From the NCBI GenBank assembly GCA_905183005.1, contig CAJJDO010000015.1, positions 508,587 to 572,586 on the forward strand: a stretch of DNA of 64,000 nt, read 5' to 3'. Source of the stretch: Paramecium pentaurelia (lineage: Eukaryota; Ciliophora; Oligohymenophorea; Peniculida; Parameciidae). Below are positions 12,775-25,511 of the stretch, piece by piece (the first letter of the stretch is position 1; every line of letters begins with the position of its first letter). The notes beneath the pieces were generated by a model. It had not been told where the DNA came from, ran no database searches, and saw nothing but the letters and a program-made list of their open reading frames with translations. Position numbers and translations under genes: made by a program.

Positions 12775-13209
12775 ATGGAATAACCAAATTATAAAAGTGT
12801 TGCAGAATACTAAGCACACCTTTACCAAAAGAATGTTGCTTATCAGATTGAATAATTCCTTTGCCAAAAATTAGGTTAGGAAGCAGAATTGAATCTGTAA
12901 TGCACTTTTTCAAGAATACCTGTAACAATTCCTATACGACATCAAAATGTGGCCAGTATCAAATGCATATTTGAACTAGAATTATGGCTTCAATTTTTTG
13001 AAAGCAAGCTGAAGTAAGTATTATAGAATTATTTTACAAGAAATTAAAATAATTTCAGTTGTCCAGGATGCAAATAATATGTGTACTTTTAAGATTTCGG
13101 GATAGACTTCACTTTATATCATATATTAACAGCAAAAAAGAAATTAGAATAAGGAGGTTAAAAATTATTATCAGAAAAAGTAATCTATACATTCAATAAT
13201 GGAAAAACA
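12119..13209 (+). repeat. Direct duplication, copy 1 (1,091 bp)
   Basis: Identical, as far as I can compare by eye, to 13211-14301, with the single ambiguous base N at 13210 between the copies. Copy 1 ends within the coding sequence of the Kelch-like gene and copy 2 begins in its upstream flank. This is the pattern of two overlapping contig ends joined without merging. Confidence 0.95.
12775..13209 (+). pseudogene. Duplicated 5' fragment of the Kelch-like gene (assembly copy)
   Basis: It contains the same ATG and first exons as the gene at 13867 and stops abruptly at the N. After 13210 the sequence returns to upstream flank, so no full protein could be made from this copy. I regard it as an assembly artefact rather than a real pseudogene. 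Confidence 0.85.
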
Positions 13210-13210
13210 N
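13210..13210. other. Assembly gap or ambiguous base (N)
   Basis: The only non-ACGT character in the window. It lies exactly between the two identical 1,091-bp copies. Confidence 0.97.
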
Positions 13211-14301
13211 TTATAAATTAATTTGAATTATAGAATATCCTATACAAGTAAAATCCTTAATCAATATTTCTCTTAATCTTTGTAAAAGTAGACATCATTA
13301 TAATAAACTATGATAATATCTTATTCATTTTCTCATTTTTCAATATTTTTTTGTTTTCCTTTATTTTTAAGTATCATTGAATTAATTCTCTATTATCATA
13401 TTTCCACTTCTATATAAATGATAAATAAATAATTATTACTCAATAATTAGAATTTAAGAAGATTTTTAATACTTAATATCTTACTCTTATCTAAGTGATT
13501 TTATTGTTTAACTAATATATTTTACTTCTATTATATATGCTGTAATTTTAAACCATATTTTTTCTACTATCATAATTTATCTTCTCATTTAAAAAACACA
13601 TTCATATATAGTTTTATAAAAATTTTTCATTACTTCATTTAATTATTAAAATGTTGAGAAATCAAATATCTAATTGAATAAAGCCTTATGAACTTAAAGG
13701 ACTTATTTAAAAGAGAAGAGATAAAAAGTTCTATCATAAGAAATGACTAGATATTAGAATAGAGTATACTTATCTTTGATTTAATTTTTATCTCTGATAT
13801 AGATTTATATAGTATATTCATAAAATAAAATTTATATTACTAAAATATTACACAAAGTAATAGAACATGGAATAACCAAATTATAAAAGTGTTGCAGAAT
13901 ACTAAGCACACCTTTACCAAAAGAATGTTGCTTATCAGATTGAATAATTCCTTTGCCAAAAATTAGGTTAGGAAGCAGAATTGAATCTGTAATGCACTTT
14001 TTCAAGAATACCTGTAACAATTCCTATACGACATCAAAATGTGGCCAGTATCAAATGCATATTTGAACTAGAATTATGGCTTCAATTTTTTGAAAGCAAG
14101 CTGAAGTAAGTATTATAGAATTATTTTACAAGAAATTAAAATAATTTCAGTTGTCCAGGATGCAAATAATATGTGTACTTTTAAGATTTCGGGATAGACT
14201 TCACTTTATATCATATATTAACAGCAAAAAAGAAATTAGAATAAGGAGGTTAAAAATTATTATCAGAAAAAGTAATCTATACATTCAATAATGGAAAAAC
14301 A
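13211..14301 (+). repeat. Direct duplication, copy 2 (1,091 bp)
   Basis: Second copy of the block at 12119-13209. It continues without interruption into the rest of the Kelch-like gene, so this copy is the intact one. Confidence 0.95.
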
Positions 14302-15849
14302 ACATATTATGCAATATCAAAATTAGACAAATAAACAAAAATTAAAATTCCTGGATCATCCCCTATTATTAGATTGCCTATCCTAAAAAATAGTCTAAAA
14401 GTTCAAGATCTGAATCCAGGATAATAACGAATTCATGAATAAATTAATTATACTATTTCTTAAATATAACAATATATAACTTAGAGATTGTTTTAAGGTA
14501 AGTAGCAAGGATAATAAATAAATTAGATGAAGTAGGCTTTAAGAGGGAAATTAGATTAATTAAAATAAACATTTAGATAATCTCAAAATCTAATAGAATT
14601 GGGAGTTAAATCTCTGGAAACCCAATTTATTTTTGGATTAAAGAAACTACAAAAGGATGGAAAGAATGTAGGGAGTGTGGTATGAATTAATTAATAAATA
14701 AAGCTTATTGTATATTATCCACATCTAGGAATATGGGCAGATTATGAAATAAAGACAACTCCAGAAAAACATTTCTAATTTGAATATTAATTATATGTAA
14801 AAGAATAAGGTTTAGAAAAAGAGAATATTATTTATATAATAGGAGGTAGAGTTTAAAATTTGGTACCAACAAATTAATTTGTAAGAATTAGATTTCCTAA
14901 AGATCCTTTTTCTTAAGATTAATAAGCTTCTATTGATTATCTTCCTAATTTACCAAATGCAGGATTTAATTATTTAGGAGGTTGTTATAATAAGTAATAT
15001 ATTATATAAAAATATATTAGTAATGTTTATATCTTTTGTGGTTAAAGTAGAACACCAGATTAATCAGGAATTATAATTGATAAAATATTTAATGTTGGAT
15101 ATGTATTTAAAAATGGTTAATGGAATTAATTAAATTAGAAGGTTGAAAAAAGATATGATGGTAGTTGTACAATAATTAATCATTAAAAATATGATAAATG
15201 CTTACTCTTATATGGAGGAGCTGAATAATTACCTGATGGTAGAATGGGATATAACATTAAAGAACAATAACATATAGTTTAAGTGTTTTAATTTAAATAA
15301 GAAAAATTCATAGGAAATGGATTCAAATTGAAATTCTCAGATAATAATTAAGACTCGTATTAAAAATCAATGCTCTCAAGTCCAGTATTTTCTGTACCAT
15401 TTGGTGCTCATAGTGAATTATTAATTGCAGGAGATTTTTTGAAAAAGAATTGGAAAGAAAAAAGAGAAGTATATATCTTTGATTGGGAAGATGGAACAAT
15501 AAAAATAAATTTATTGTAAACATAGGCTCTTGAATAATAATTGCTTTCCCATATTAAAAGAAATTATAATTATTCGGGTGCTGAATTTCTATAACCTATT
15601 TAAGATTTTGAAGGTGCCTTCTTATTTGGAAATTATTTTACAATTCATTAAGAAGAGACATATATAGATTAAAAGACAACAATCTAAAATTTTTAGTTAT
15701 TTGAATATAAAGTAGCTAATGGATAAGGTATATAATTATTTTTAACTATTTTAGTAACCACTAGACCATATATGTAAAGAGATGTTTCAATATAATTAGC
15801 AATTGAAGCTTTATAAAAATTAGCAAATTAAGAAAACAAAAAATTATGA
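13867..15849 (+). CDS. Kelch-like / galactose-oxidase-type repeat protein, function unknown (643 aa)
   Basis: Introns at 14106-14132 (27 nt) and 14680-14703 (24 nt) give 644 codons. The N-terminal 80 residues contain C...C pairs (NNFSCPGCKQYVYFQDFG). A helical Q-rich segment follows at about residues 190-250. The C-terminal 370 residues show repeated beta-propeller-like units: NIIYIIGGRVQNL, YIFCGQSRTPDQSG, CLLLYGGAEQLPDGRMGYNI and ELLIAGDFLKKNW, each with the hydrophobic-GG signature of Kelch motifs. There is no signal peptide or membrane helix. Kelch propellers are protein-interaction scaffolds; no partner can be read here. The upstream 435 bp of this gene also occur as a duplicated fragment at 12775-13209. 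Confidence 0.75.
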
Positions 15850-15981
15850 TGTATATTTTATCATTATAAAATAATAAAAAAATAAAGAATAATAATATCA
15901 AATATAATTGTGTATAACAATATGGAAAATAAGATAAATAAATTTAAAAATAATCAAAAATTCTGATAATATCTATTCTTA

Positions 15982-17727
15982 TCAATTTAAACTTAAATGC
16001 AAATGAGGATTAGATATTCCTGCCTCTATGTTTCTTTGCATTTAATCCCTAAATTTCCTTAAAGCATCTCTTACATCAGGAAAATTCTTCTAAACTATTT
16101 AAATTAATAAAGGAGATAACAATAATAAAGCTTGATCATCTGAATCTCCATACCAACTTTATATTTATATTCCATTGTCAGGTTGAAATTGAAAATTTTC
16201 AGCCAAATTGTCTATAATAATTGTTTTCTTTATATCTCTTCCAATCTTCTATATATCTTTTACATATGTATTTTTCATAAGAGTAGTATGTTATCTGTAT
16301 AATCTATGAGATATAACTTTCTCTTCATCTATGAGATCTAAAATAAAATCAGCATAATCTTATTATGCAGCAGTAAAAATAACAATCTCATAAAATTTAG
16401 ACATATCTTTTAAGAATTGTTGAGCAAATGGTCTAACTAAAAATTAACCCTCATCTACTAACTATATAAAAAATCAATTTATACTTCTTAATAATGAACT
16501 AATGTTTCATCTAAATCTATGATTAAAGTATAGTTATTTGTTTTAGATAAATAAGGTATCTATTAACAATCTATCACTTCTTCATAGTCAAATTAAAAAT
16601 CTTATGAATCCATTGTTAATCTTAATTATTGTATATGAGCCAACTATATAATAATTATTTATTAAATACAATTTTTTGATATTCTTATTTAATAAATTCT
16701 GTTCCTTGATTTAAAGAGAGTCTATCAATATTTGCTAGATTTTTCTCTAATGAACTAAGTTTTTAATCAGTTGAATTTTCAATACTAAATATATGAATTA
16801 AATTATATACAATAATACTAAAAGTGAATAAACTACATTGCTATTTTTACGGATTAAATTGATATCTAAATTTTAACAGTTTTTTTATGGTCTAATTTTA
16901 TTTAATCTTGCTTAAATAACTGCCCTTTGAGATTGTGAAATAGTATTAGATTAGTTTAATATTTGTAGATGTAAAATCATACTGTTGTGTATATAAAATA
17001 ATAGGTTTTTTAAATTCTATTAATCTTCTTCAAATGTATCAGATAATGCTTTATATAAGATTACCAAAATGCCTATTCTCTCTAAATGTATCTATTTAGA
17101 TAGTATTTATTAAGAAATTTTATCTTTTTCTTCTATTAAGAAATGAGATATTCGATTAAGATAATTTTGACATTGATTTATTACTTTTTTTTTTCTGCTT
17201 ATGACTGCCATAATTGTAAATACAATTTCCTCTTAATTAATTAAATTTTAAATTTATTCATCTGAATCATTTATAGTGGAACTTGTTGATTCATTTTTAT
17301 GTGATTTTGATTCTTCTGTCTTATATTTTTAATTATCTTTATTTTTGTTATTTTATTATAATTTTGATTAATCTAACCTTTGATTTATTTATTAATATAT
17401 TTTCTTTATCTCTTAAGGCATTTAGTAAAGAATTTAAGGAGAAATAGATCGTTATGATTTATTTATTGATCTATTTTCATGTTAAGATTTTTGACTAGAG
17501 GTTCTATTAAACAATTGCTCTTGAGAATTTTATCTTTTATAGAACAGTTCTTGTAAAATAGCATTTGATTTAGGTACTGATTTTTTTTTCTCATTAAATG
17601 ACTTATTTATTAAAGACTTATCTGCTGATAATTCATAAACATTTCTTGAAGATCTACTATCTATAGGAGGCTTATTAGTCTTTGTTAAATTCAGATTTTT
17701 CAGTTGTTATTGATTGTTTTTTTACAT
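15982..17727 (-). CDS. FCP1/SCP-type protein phosphatase with long N-terminal extension (556 aa)
   Basis: Introns at 16785-16810 (26 nt), 16644-16669 (26) and 16462-16484 (23) give 557 codons. The C-terminal 190 residues form an NLI-interacting-factor/FCP1 homology domain. The catalytic motif is LIIDLDETLVHYQE (DxDxT), followed by FLVRPFAQQFLKDMSKFYEI, FTAAQQDYADFILDLID and IIIDNLAENF. These enzymes are Mg-dependent Ser/Thr phosphatases; the founding members act on the RNA polymerase II C-terminal domain, others on signalling or nuclear-envelope substrates. The first 350 residues are Ser/Lys/Gln-rich with helical parts and no known domain; this extension is far longer than in typical SCPs. 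Substrate unknown. Confidence 0.88.
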
Positions 17728-18414
17728 TAAAATTATATTAATAAATATATAATTAAAATTTGATAAACGTAGCCAATCTTATTTTAATTATTTATTTTCC
17801 AATTAAATATTTTTATTCATCTTAATTTGATTTTTAAGTAATTATTTATAAATCCAATTCTAAATAAAATCTAAACTAAAAGCCAATTGATTATTTAATA
17901 TAGATCTCTTTAAAAAGTAATTAAAAAATACAAAAGGTCTTTTTCTACCTTATAAATTTATTATGATATTATTATTATTAGTCTTCTTTATCTTAAAGAT
18001 AACTTTTCTTTTTGAACAATTCATACATAGAATAAAAAATTAAATATTATATTTTGAGAAATTTACAATTAAAATTAAATCCAATATCCACTGAAACTTA
18101 TTGATACATCTTACTATATACTAAAATTATAATTATATATATCTGATAGAATCAAGAGGAATTAATTTATAACTATATATCGAATTTTATGAAAATGAAT
18201 TTAAAAACACATAATAGTAATTTTTTTAGAATAATTTATTAACATTAAATTTTATTTCGACAATGATAGACTTAAAAAAATAAAAAGAGAAACTAAATTC
18301 GATTCTAATTTCTTTTATTTTATAGAGTACTAAAATTAGGATAATTTACTTCTTAATACTTTAATACTTCTTATGATTAAAGCATTAAATATTATATATT
18401 AAAAAGTTCCGTTA
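17728..18414. other. Intergenic region, no gene seen
   Basis: About 690 bp between two divergent starts. Highly AT-rich with poly-A/T runs and no convincing open frame or motif. It must hold the promoters of both flanking genes. Confidence 0.5.
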
Positions 18415-20457
18415 ATGGAATAAAATATTTCAATCAAATGTCCAATTCATAGAAGAGAATTAATAGTAACAGGATGTATTAATCCTAATTGTAATCGTTC
18501 ACCTTTGATTTGTCAAATGTGTCCAGATGCTCATTCTGATCATTATTCAAATATAGTTCAAATATCTGAATGGCTATAAAAAGTTGCAAAGACTATTTAA
18601 GAAGGTTCAAAAACCTTAAAATAGATAAGAGACATCAATTAAATTGATTCTGTTTTAAAATGGTGTGAAGATAATGAAATGCATCTTAAAAAGGTAGACG
18701 AGCATTGTAAAGCCTAAAAAGCCTTGATTAATGAAGATTTTAATTATCTAAAAGACCTGTTTGTTGAAAAATGCAATTAAGCACAAGCATAATTAGAATA
18801 AGATATAGAAGACTTCTATATAAAATACAAAGAACAATTTAAAATTTGTAAATTAATTATGGATGACTCATATATTTTATAGAAGTAATGTAATCCTTAT
18901 AGTAATGTGCATAACCTTATATTAAAATTATAATAATCCAATCCAAAAGAAGCTTAAGAATTAATTACTTAAATCAGAAAATTAATTAACAAACCATATG
19001 ATCCAATAGAAAATATTAAGTAATGTGCAGAATCTATAACAGAAATGACTTATAATCTTCCAGTATTTGCATTTTAAGATGGTATTGATAATTTTGTAAA
19101 TTAATTGGCTGATTAGATACACAATCATTTTAAAACAAAATTAAACATCACATTACCTCGAAAGATAGTTTCACCAATTAAATATTAACCAAAAAATCTG
19201 CATAAATAATATTCCTTACCAACTGAAAATTTAACAAACAATTACAATAGTAATTAAAATATATCAAAATCCCCTCGTTTAAATCAAAAATTAACATTTT
19301 CTCCCTAAAATAGTATTGCTTTGCATTCTAAAACTATAGTAGGGTAATGTAGTGATTTTACATTGAAACCTTTAAAAAAATATTAATTAGATTTTTGTGT
19401 ATCAGCAATTGAAGTTGTAACTCCATAAATATTTGCAATGACATGTAGTAATGATCCACATTTGAGAGTTTTTGATACTATATAAAAGCGTATTCATACA
19501 TTGTCCACACATACTACTCCAATTATACAAATACATAAATCAATAGATTAGGTTGTTCCATTATAATAACATAATAATTCAAAATCTTAAACTTATTTAT
19601 TCACATTATCAAATGAATAATTAGTAGTTTGGGCTTTTGATTTTAGTAATTCTTAAATGATTGTCCCACATATTTATCATAAATATCTATTTAACAACTA
19701 AATAACATAGAGTTGTTATTTATAAGATAATTCTTGTATTGCTATTGGAGATTAAGTTGGGACTGTTGAAATTTATAACTTTTAGTAATCTAAATTATAA
19801 TAGAATGGAATTAAAGGAAAACATTAGAAATAGATATCTTCTATATTGTTATTGAAAAAACATGATAAATTTATTTGTAGTTCTTATGATTAAACATTAT
19901 CTATTTGGAAAATGTTATACAATTAATAATCATTTGAAAATACTTATTGTGAATCTATTATTTAATGTGGAAATATGCTTGGATAAATTTAGATAATAAA
20001 TTAGTTTTAATCAAATCCAAATTTACTTTTGGTTGGAAATTTAGAAGGTAATATTATAGAATAATAAAAGGATCATTAAAGATTGTTAATTTGATGAATT
20101 AATGTGTCATTTTAGAATCAGATATATAAAAAAATACAAATTCTATTTGTGATTTTATTATTGCAGAAGATGCTAATAAAGGTAATTAAAATTTAATATT
20201 AATTAGAAACTATATCTGTAATAACTTACTTATAATCAAGTAAATCATTAAGATTTTGGAGATTGTAGAATAATAATGATATGGGATGGGCTTAAAATGA
20301 ATAAAAGATAGAAGTTGCTTTATCTTTATCTGAGAATATGATCAGATCAAAATTATAATTAGTTTAAATGCCTTCTAGTACATAAAATACTGTAGTTTTA
20401 ATAGCTAATGAAATAAATAAAGAATTGTTAGTTTATGAAATTATTAATAAATAGTGA
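18415..20457 (+). CDS. B-box-like zinc-finger, coiled-coil and WD-repeat protein (664 aa)
   Basis: Introns at 20048-20070 (23 nt) and 20182-20206 (25 nt) leave 665 codons. Residues 8-45 hold Cys/His pairs spaced like a B-box-type finger (KCPIHRRELIVTGC, then LICQMCPDAHSDHYS). A helical region rich in Glu, Lys and Gln follows to about residue 170. From about residue 320 there are WD40-like units: LDFCVSAIEVVTPQIF, SCIAIGDQVGTVEIYNF, ISSILLLKKHDKFI and CSSYDQTLSIWKML. The plan of zinc finger, coiled coil and propeller recurs in large ciliate families. A scaffold or ubiquitin-related role is possible but unproven; no catalytic RING is present. Confidence 0.78.
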
Positions 20458-20488
20458 TTAAAATAAATATATCAATTATATATTTAAA

Positions 20489-22110
20489 TCAATACTTTTA
20501 AACAAGATAAGTAATAAATTCTTCGAATTAGATTTCACCATCTCCATTTCCATCGCATGTCTATAAGATTTCTTACCATAATTAATCATCTATTCCTCCC
20601 ATTATTTCTTATAATTCATCTTTACTTATTTATCCATCTCCATTCTATAAATTATTTATTTATATTAAATACTATATCAAATATTTTAAATGTTTATTCT
20701 AATTTTATCTTATTTAACATTTTTTCTTATTAGCATGCTGCAGATACAAAAGCAGTAAAATCAACTGCTCCTGTTTTATTTATATCAACTTTTTCAAATA
20801 CTTCTTCAACCATTTATTATGCTTTCAGAGGATCATATTATTAACTGTATACTAATTTATTTTTTATTATTTACCAGCTAAAAGTTCTTCTTTACTTAAT
20901 AATCCATCTCCATTTTTATCAATTGATTTAAATAATGCTATCAACTCTTCCTTTTCTTAGTTTGTCATAACTTAAGTTGTTATAAACTGCATTAAGGCTG
21001 TTCTAACTTTATTTTTACTCTTCATATATATATATTATAATACATAGAAAGATTATAAATTTTTCAGTTATCTAGTATCAATTTTTGCTACATGAACATT
21101 ATTTTAAATCCATGGATCTTCATATGCCTATTTTGCTGTAATCCTTTTATTTGGTTCTCTTTCCATCATTTTTTTTATTAAACTAATTGCTTAATCTGAT
21201 ATTCCACTCCAATTTTCATCTATAATGTATTAATTTTTATTCAAATACTTGGAAAATCATAATTTCCAATGTCAATCTTTTATAAAATCTCATCCTATTA
21301 TCCATCAAATGGTAATTTTCCACTCAACATTTGATATAATATAACTCCACATGACCAAACATCACATTTTTCATTATATTTTTTTTTTAAAACTTCTGGA
21401 GCAATATAATAAGGCTAAATAATTAATAATATGTCTACCGTTCCTAATTTCTTAGTCAAAAATTGGTTCTCTTATATACGTCTTGATGTTCCAAAATCTA
21501 TAATTTTTAAATTTGCTCCTTATTTCATAGATTCTAATAAAATGTTTTCAGGTTTTAAATCTCTATGAACTATCTTTCTTTCATGACAATACATCACTGC
21601 TGATAAAATTTACTTTAAAAATTCTGCAGCAATCTTTTCTGTAAACGTTTTATATTCTGAAATTCTTTATAATAGCTCACCTCCTTCTAAATATCTAAAA
21701 TATTATACATTTTAATACTCAGTAATTAAGTAATAACTAGTTTTATCTTAGAACAATTCATATAATTTGACAATATTTGGATGATCTAATTGTTTTAGTA
21801 TTGTGACTTCATTTAATAGGATTTCTTCATCTTCTTTAAAAATTTTATCTTTCTTTATCTATTTCATAGCCCTTTTTTATCCTGTCTATTTATGAATGAC
21901 TAATCGAACTTCTCCATAAGCACCTAGATTGTTATTAAATCTTTTACCTTGTCCAAGAGATTTTTCAACTCTATAATAACTAGTAACTTATCCTTATTTA
22001 AGTGTTTAAAAATTGTCTGGACCTACTTCGAAGGTTTCTTACTTTTTTGTTGTAGGTTATTTTATTTTCTCTTATTTATCTTATCTAGTCTTAGATTGAC
22101 AAAGTCCCAT
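20489..22110 (-). CDS. Calcium-dependent protein kinase, CDPK (481 aa)
   Basis: Seven introns (21924-21947, 21695-21718, 21415-21438, 21220-21248, 21020-21043, 20862-20884, 20645-20672) leave 482 codons. It begins MGLCQSKTRQDK, a typical N-myristoylation and palmitoylation site. The kinase domain has GQGAYGEVRLV (glycine loop), RAMKQIKK (lysine), HRDLKPENILL, DFGTSR and the activation-segment end GTPYYIAPEVL. A junction domain and four EF-hands follow: DKNGDGLLSKEEL, DINKTGAVDF, NGDGQISKDEL and DGNGDGEIQFEEF. CDPKs bind Ca2+ directly and phosphorylate Ser/Thr. In ciliates they are plausible effectors of Ca2+-triggered ciliary or secretory responses. Four of the seven introns are 24 nt long and contain no in-frame TGA. 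Confidence 0.95.
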
Positions 22111-22774
22111 TAAATAAATAAATTATTTTAATTAATCAAAGTATCTAAACATTAAAAAATGATAAAGGGCAATGACAAATAATCTTAATTTTTATTTTCA
22201 TTTTATTAAAATCGAATGATCAAAAATTGAATGAGTTAAATAAAATTTATTATTAAGTAATTGTTCAATGACGAATTATAAAATATTTATTATTGATAGT
22301 TATTAAATCATACATATATATCAAAGGTTGATTCTTATTAAAAAAATATTATTTTTTTCTTTAATAATTTATAATTATATTAGTATATATAAATCATCAT
22401 CATCAGATAATAGAATATAGTATATAAGATTTGATGTATTAATTTCAAAATGTTAGTTACTATTTGATTGATATACAATATTATAATTTGATTATTTTAT
22501 TTATTTAATCAATAATACTATACATATAAAATGAAAAGACTATGATAATATAACATAATAATTGTATACTAATATTCTTGTTTGATTATTAAATTAGATA
22601 TTATTTGATTAGAAACAAATCTAGTGATTCATTAATTAATAAAATAATATTTATTTTGGAATGTGGTATAAAAATTTTTCAAAACAAAGTTGGAATCTTC
22701 GAGTTTGGAGGTACATTTAAGGTTATATCATTATTAGAAAGGCTAACATATTGTTCAATTAAGATGATATTGGT
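22111..22774. other. Intergenic region, no gene seen
   Basis: About 660 bp, the divergent promoter region between the CDPK gene and a small plus-strand gene. Very AT-rich; short frames around 22600-22770 overlap the next gene's start but lack recognisable features. Confidence 0.5.
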
Positions 22775-23285
22775 ATGTTCAAAACAAAAGGAGTTTTGAG
22801 ATGGAAGGATACCGTATTTAGAATGGCAAGAAGTGAAGCTTGTGTAATTAAACATATTTATATGAAATTTAGTTAAGAGGATTCAACTTTTTTTTCTTTG
22901 CAGGTATGATTGGATCATTTATTTGGGTTAAATCAAACTATTATGATCCAAAATATGTTGCACCAAAAAAAGTAGAAAGTGAAAAGGAATTAGAAAGATT
23001 AGATGCTGAAGCTGATAAAATATTATTCAAAAATAGATTAGAAGCTTATTCAAGACCACATAGAAGTTTAGAAGATTTGATTGCATTCTTATCTGGGTAT
23101 TATGGATTAATTAAACTTATAGTTCAAAGACATTTGATTAATTTGCTGATTTTATCAGTTATGAAGAAGCAATGAATAATAGTATGGATTAATAAAATGG
23201 TTTGGATTCATGGATGGATGATTAAGATTAAAGAATGCTTAAATATTACCAAAGAAGTATTGGACGTACACCAAAATTTGATTGA
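22775..23285 (+). CDS. Small single-pass membrane protein, possibly mitochondrial (151 aa)
   Basis: Introns at 22844-22872 (29 nt) and 23097-23122 (26 nt) give 152 codons from MFKTKGVLRWKDTVFRMARS to TGA. The start is basic with no acid before residue 12. It is followed by one hydrophobic helix at about residues 25-43 (GFNFFFFAGMIGSFIW), then a charged soluble tail ending QRSIGRTPKFD. This layout resembles small accessory subunits of the mitochondrial inner membrane, but no family is recognised. The exon phases and the conservation-like composition support a real gene. Confidence 0.7.
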
Positions 23286-23446
23286 TTTTGCAAAACAATC
23301 ACATAAGCATATATAAAAATATCTATAGATAGTTAATTATTAAATGGAATTAATTCTTATTATTATGTAATGATTTAGATTCCAATTTATTAATATTAAA
23401 AATTTCGATAATTGTTAATATTTTTATTATTTAAAATTCAAATAAG

Positions 23447-23884
23447 ATGGACATTTTTGATTAGTTTTAGAAATTCAAGACTAATTTAAAGACTCAAATT
23501 GAACATCGTCCTCATTCTCAATAAAGAAATACTGTACTAAAATCCAATTTTATTTAATCAACACTTTAGACATAATAATAATAAATATAAGATGTATAAA
23601 GGAAAAAAACATTGTAACATCATAGAAGTTCTACTCTATTTAGTGCTGCAAAAGAGAATTAAGATAAAGTGCAAAAGCAACAATAATAATAATAAAGGTT
23701 TACTATGGTGCATAAATAATTGCCAGAAGTATTACCGATGTAATAAATTTAACAGATATCTGATATTTTAATTGATTGTAGTGAAGGATAAATAAACTCA
23801 TTATCAACATAATATGTCGAAGAGTTAGTTAAATTATCTAGCATCATTATGTATAAAGTGAAAAATTCAAAATTCTACTCATGA
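23447..23884 (+). CDS. Small Q-rich protein, unknown (145 aa)
   Basis: A single open frame from MDIFDQFQKFKTNLK to TGA. It is rich in Gln and Lys, with RKKTLQHHRSSTLF and a more hydrophobic C-terminus (SEGQINSLSTQYVEELVKLS). No motif or domain is recognised. Length alone is not decisive at this base composition, but codon use and amino-acid composition look like the neighbouring genes. It could have extra exons after 23884, where the sequence turns strongly hydrophobic and AT-rich. Confidence 0.5.
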
Positions 23885-24129
23885 TAATTACATTCTCTTT
23901 TATAATTATATTTAAAATTCACTTAATTTTTGAGCATTATATAAATTTTATTAATAATATATGCAACCTTTACATTTGCAATCCAAACTGCTTATTTTTT
24001 CTATATTATTTAATATTTACAATATTATACAAATATTTACTTTATTACATCAATAATATTTATAAACTTCAAAGATTAGAATATTATAAAAAAAGAATGC
24101 TTAGAAATATAAATAATTAAAATATTTTA

Positions 24130-25441
24130 ATGAATACTAGAGCTTCAAAGAAACAGAGTTTACCTTTACATATTCCTCCAGGTATAAAACATAAGATAGT
24201 TTAATGGACATGCTAAGCTATTTTATCTATATTTTAAATTATTCATTTATTATTTAGAAACAAGAACAAAGTAAGAAGAGCTAATTGGTGAACCAGTTAT
24301 TACAAAAGTAAATATAGATAATGAGGAATCTAATAACAAGATTACAAGTTTGAATTTTCGATACAATTAAGGCATTAAAAAACTATAAATTACCAAAACA
24401 TATCCTAATGAGAAAAGTGGTAATTGTATTAAAATATGTCAGGTTTTAAAGCTCATAAAACTAGGAATAAACCAATAGTCTTGAATTTATTAAATTGTTT
24501 AAAATAAGGTGTTGATGGTAAACTATATGATGTTATGGATGTCAATACTTATATATAATTTATGAATGACTAATAACAATCATAAAACATTCCTAAATCT
24601 TTAAAGTGTAAATGTAATAAATCTATGTGTTTAAAACAATATTGTGATTGTTTTGCGAATGGCAATATGTGTACTACATAATGTCAATGTCAGGGATGTC
24701 ATAATACTGAAGAGTATTTAGAGGAGAGAGATGAAGCCATAAATAAATTGAAAATGTAAAATTAATCAATTGAAGTATTTAATAAATAATAATTAAAAGA
24801 AAGAAGTACCTATTGGAATTAGTTGTAAATGTAAAAAATCAAAATGCTTAAAACGTTATTGTGATTGTTTTCAGAATTATTAGAAATGCAATGAAACTTG
24901 TTAATGCTTTAATTGTTCAAATTAATTGGAAAAAGTAGAATAGGGGGATTAAAGATTAATGATGAATTCTATATCATAATTTGATGAAAATAGCAGATTG
25001 GCAAAATCACCCATAGTTTATAACAGATAAGGTCTTTTTAGAAGAGCTGATAGTATGAACTATTCAAATTCTTTTGGTTATTCTAGAAGTATATAAAATA
25101 ATCATTATAAATTAATTAAGGAATGCTAATACAACATGAAGGACCATACATTTTAAAGTAAGACTCATAAGGATTTAATTGAATAACATAATAACTGTAA
25201 TTATAATTCAATTTTGTAAATTGTATCATGGAAGACTCTTTCTGATGTTCTCTAGTGTTTATGTAATATTATTGACAGAAGTAGTGAGCTAAAGAGTAAT
25301 TAACGAATTGATACTTGTTCAGCAGTACTTTTGATGCCATTTATTTAAGCTTCCAATTAATTGAGTTTTTCTGGTACAGCTTTAAGAGTGACAGCATTTC
25401 TTTATATAGCAGCAAAATCATCTTCAATTTATTGCATTTGA
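24130..25441 (+). CDS. Tesmin/TSO1-like CXC-domain DNA-binding protein
   Basis: Two cysteine-rich CXC repeats are present: KCKCNKSMCLKQYCDCFANG and, after a spacer, SCKCKKSKCLKRYCDCFQNY, each ending in a C-x-C pattern (CQCQGC and CQCFNC). This CRC arrangement is that of the tesmin/TSO1/LIN54 family, which binds CHR promoter elements in the DREAM/MuvB complex and controls cell-cycle genes. Clear introns are 24420-24442 (23 nt) and 24775-24799 (25 nt). The start MNTRASKKQSLPLHIPPG at 24130 joins the downstream frame only if about 76 nt (roughly 24183-24258) are removed, unusually long here, so the first exon is uncertain. The C-terminal 200 residues are polar with no known domain. Confidence 0.87.
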
Positions 25442-25511
25442 GGAACTTAGCATTATCCCATTATGTAGAAATAAAATTTAATTATTAATAAATAAATTAA
25501 TTAATTTAAGG

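Noticed and set aside
12740..12928. Minus-strand 62-codon frame occurring twice (also 13832-14020)
   Set aside because: It is the antisense of the first exon of the Kelch-like gene and repeats only because the block is duplicated.
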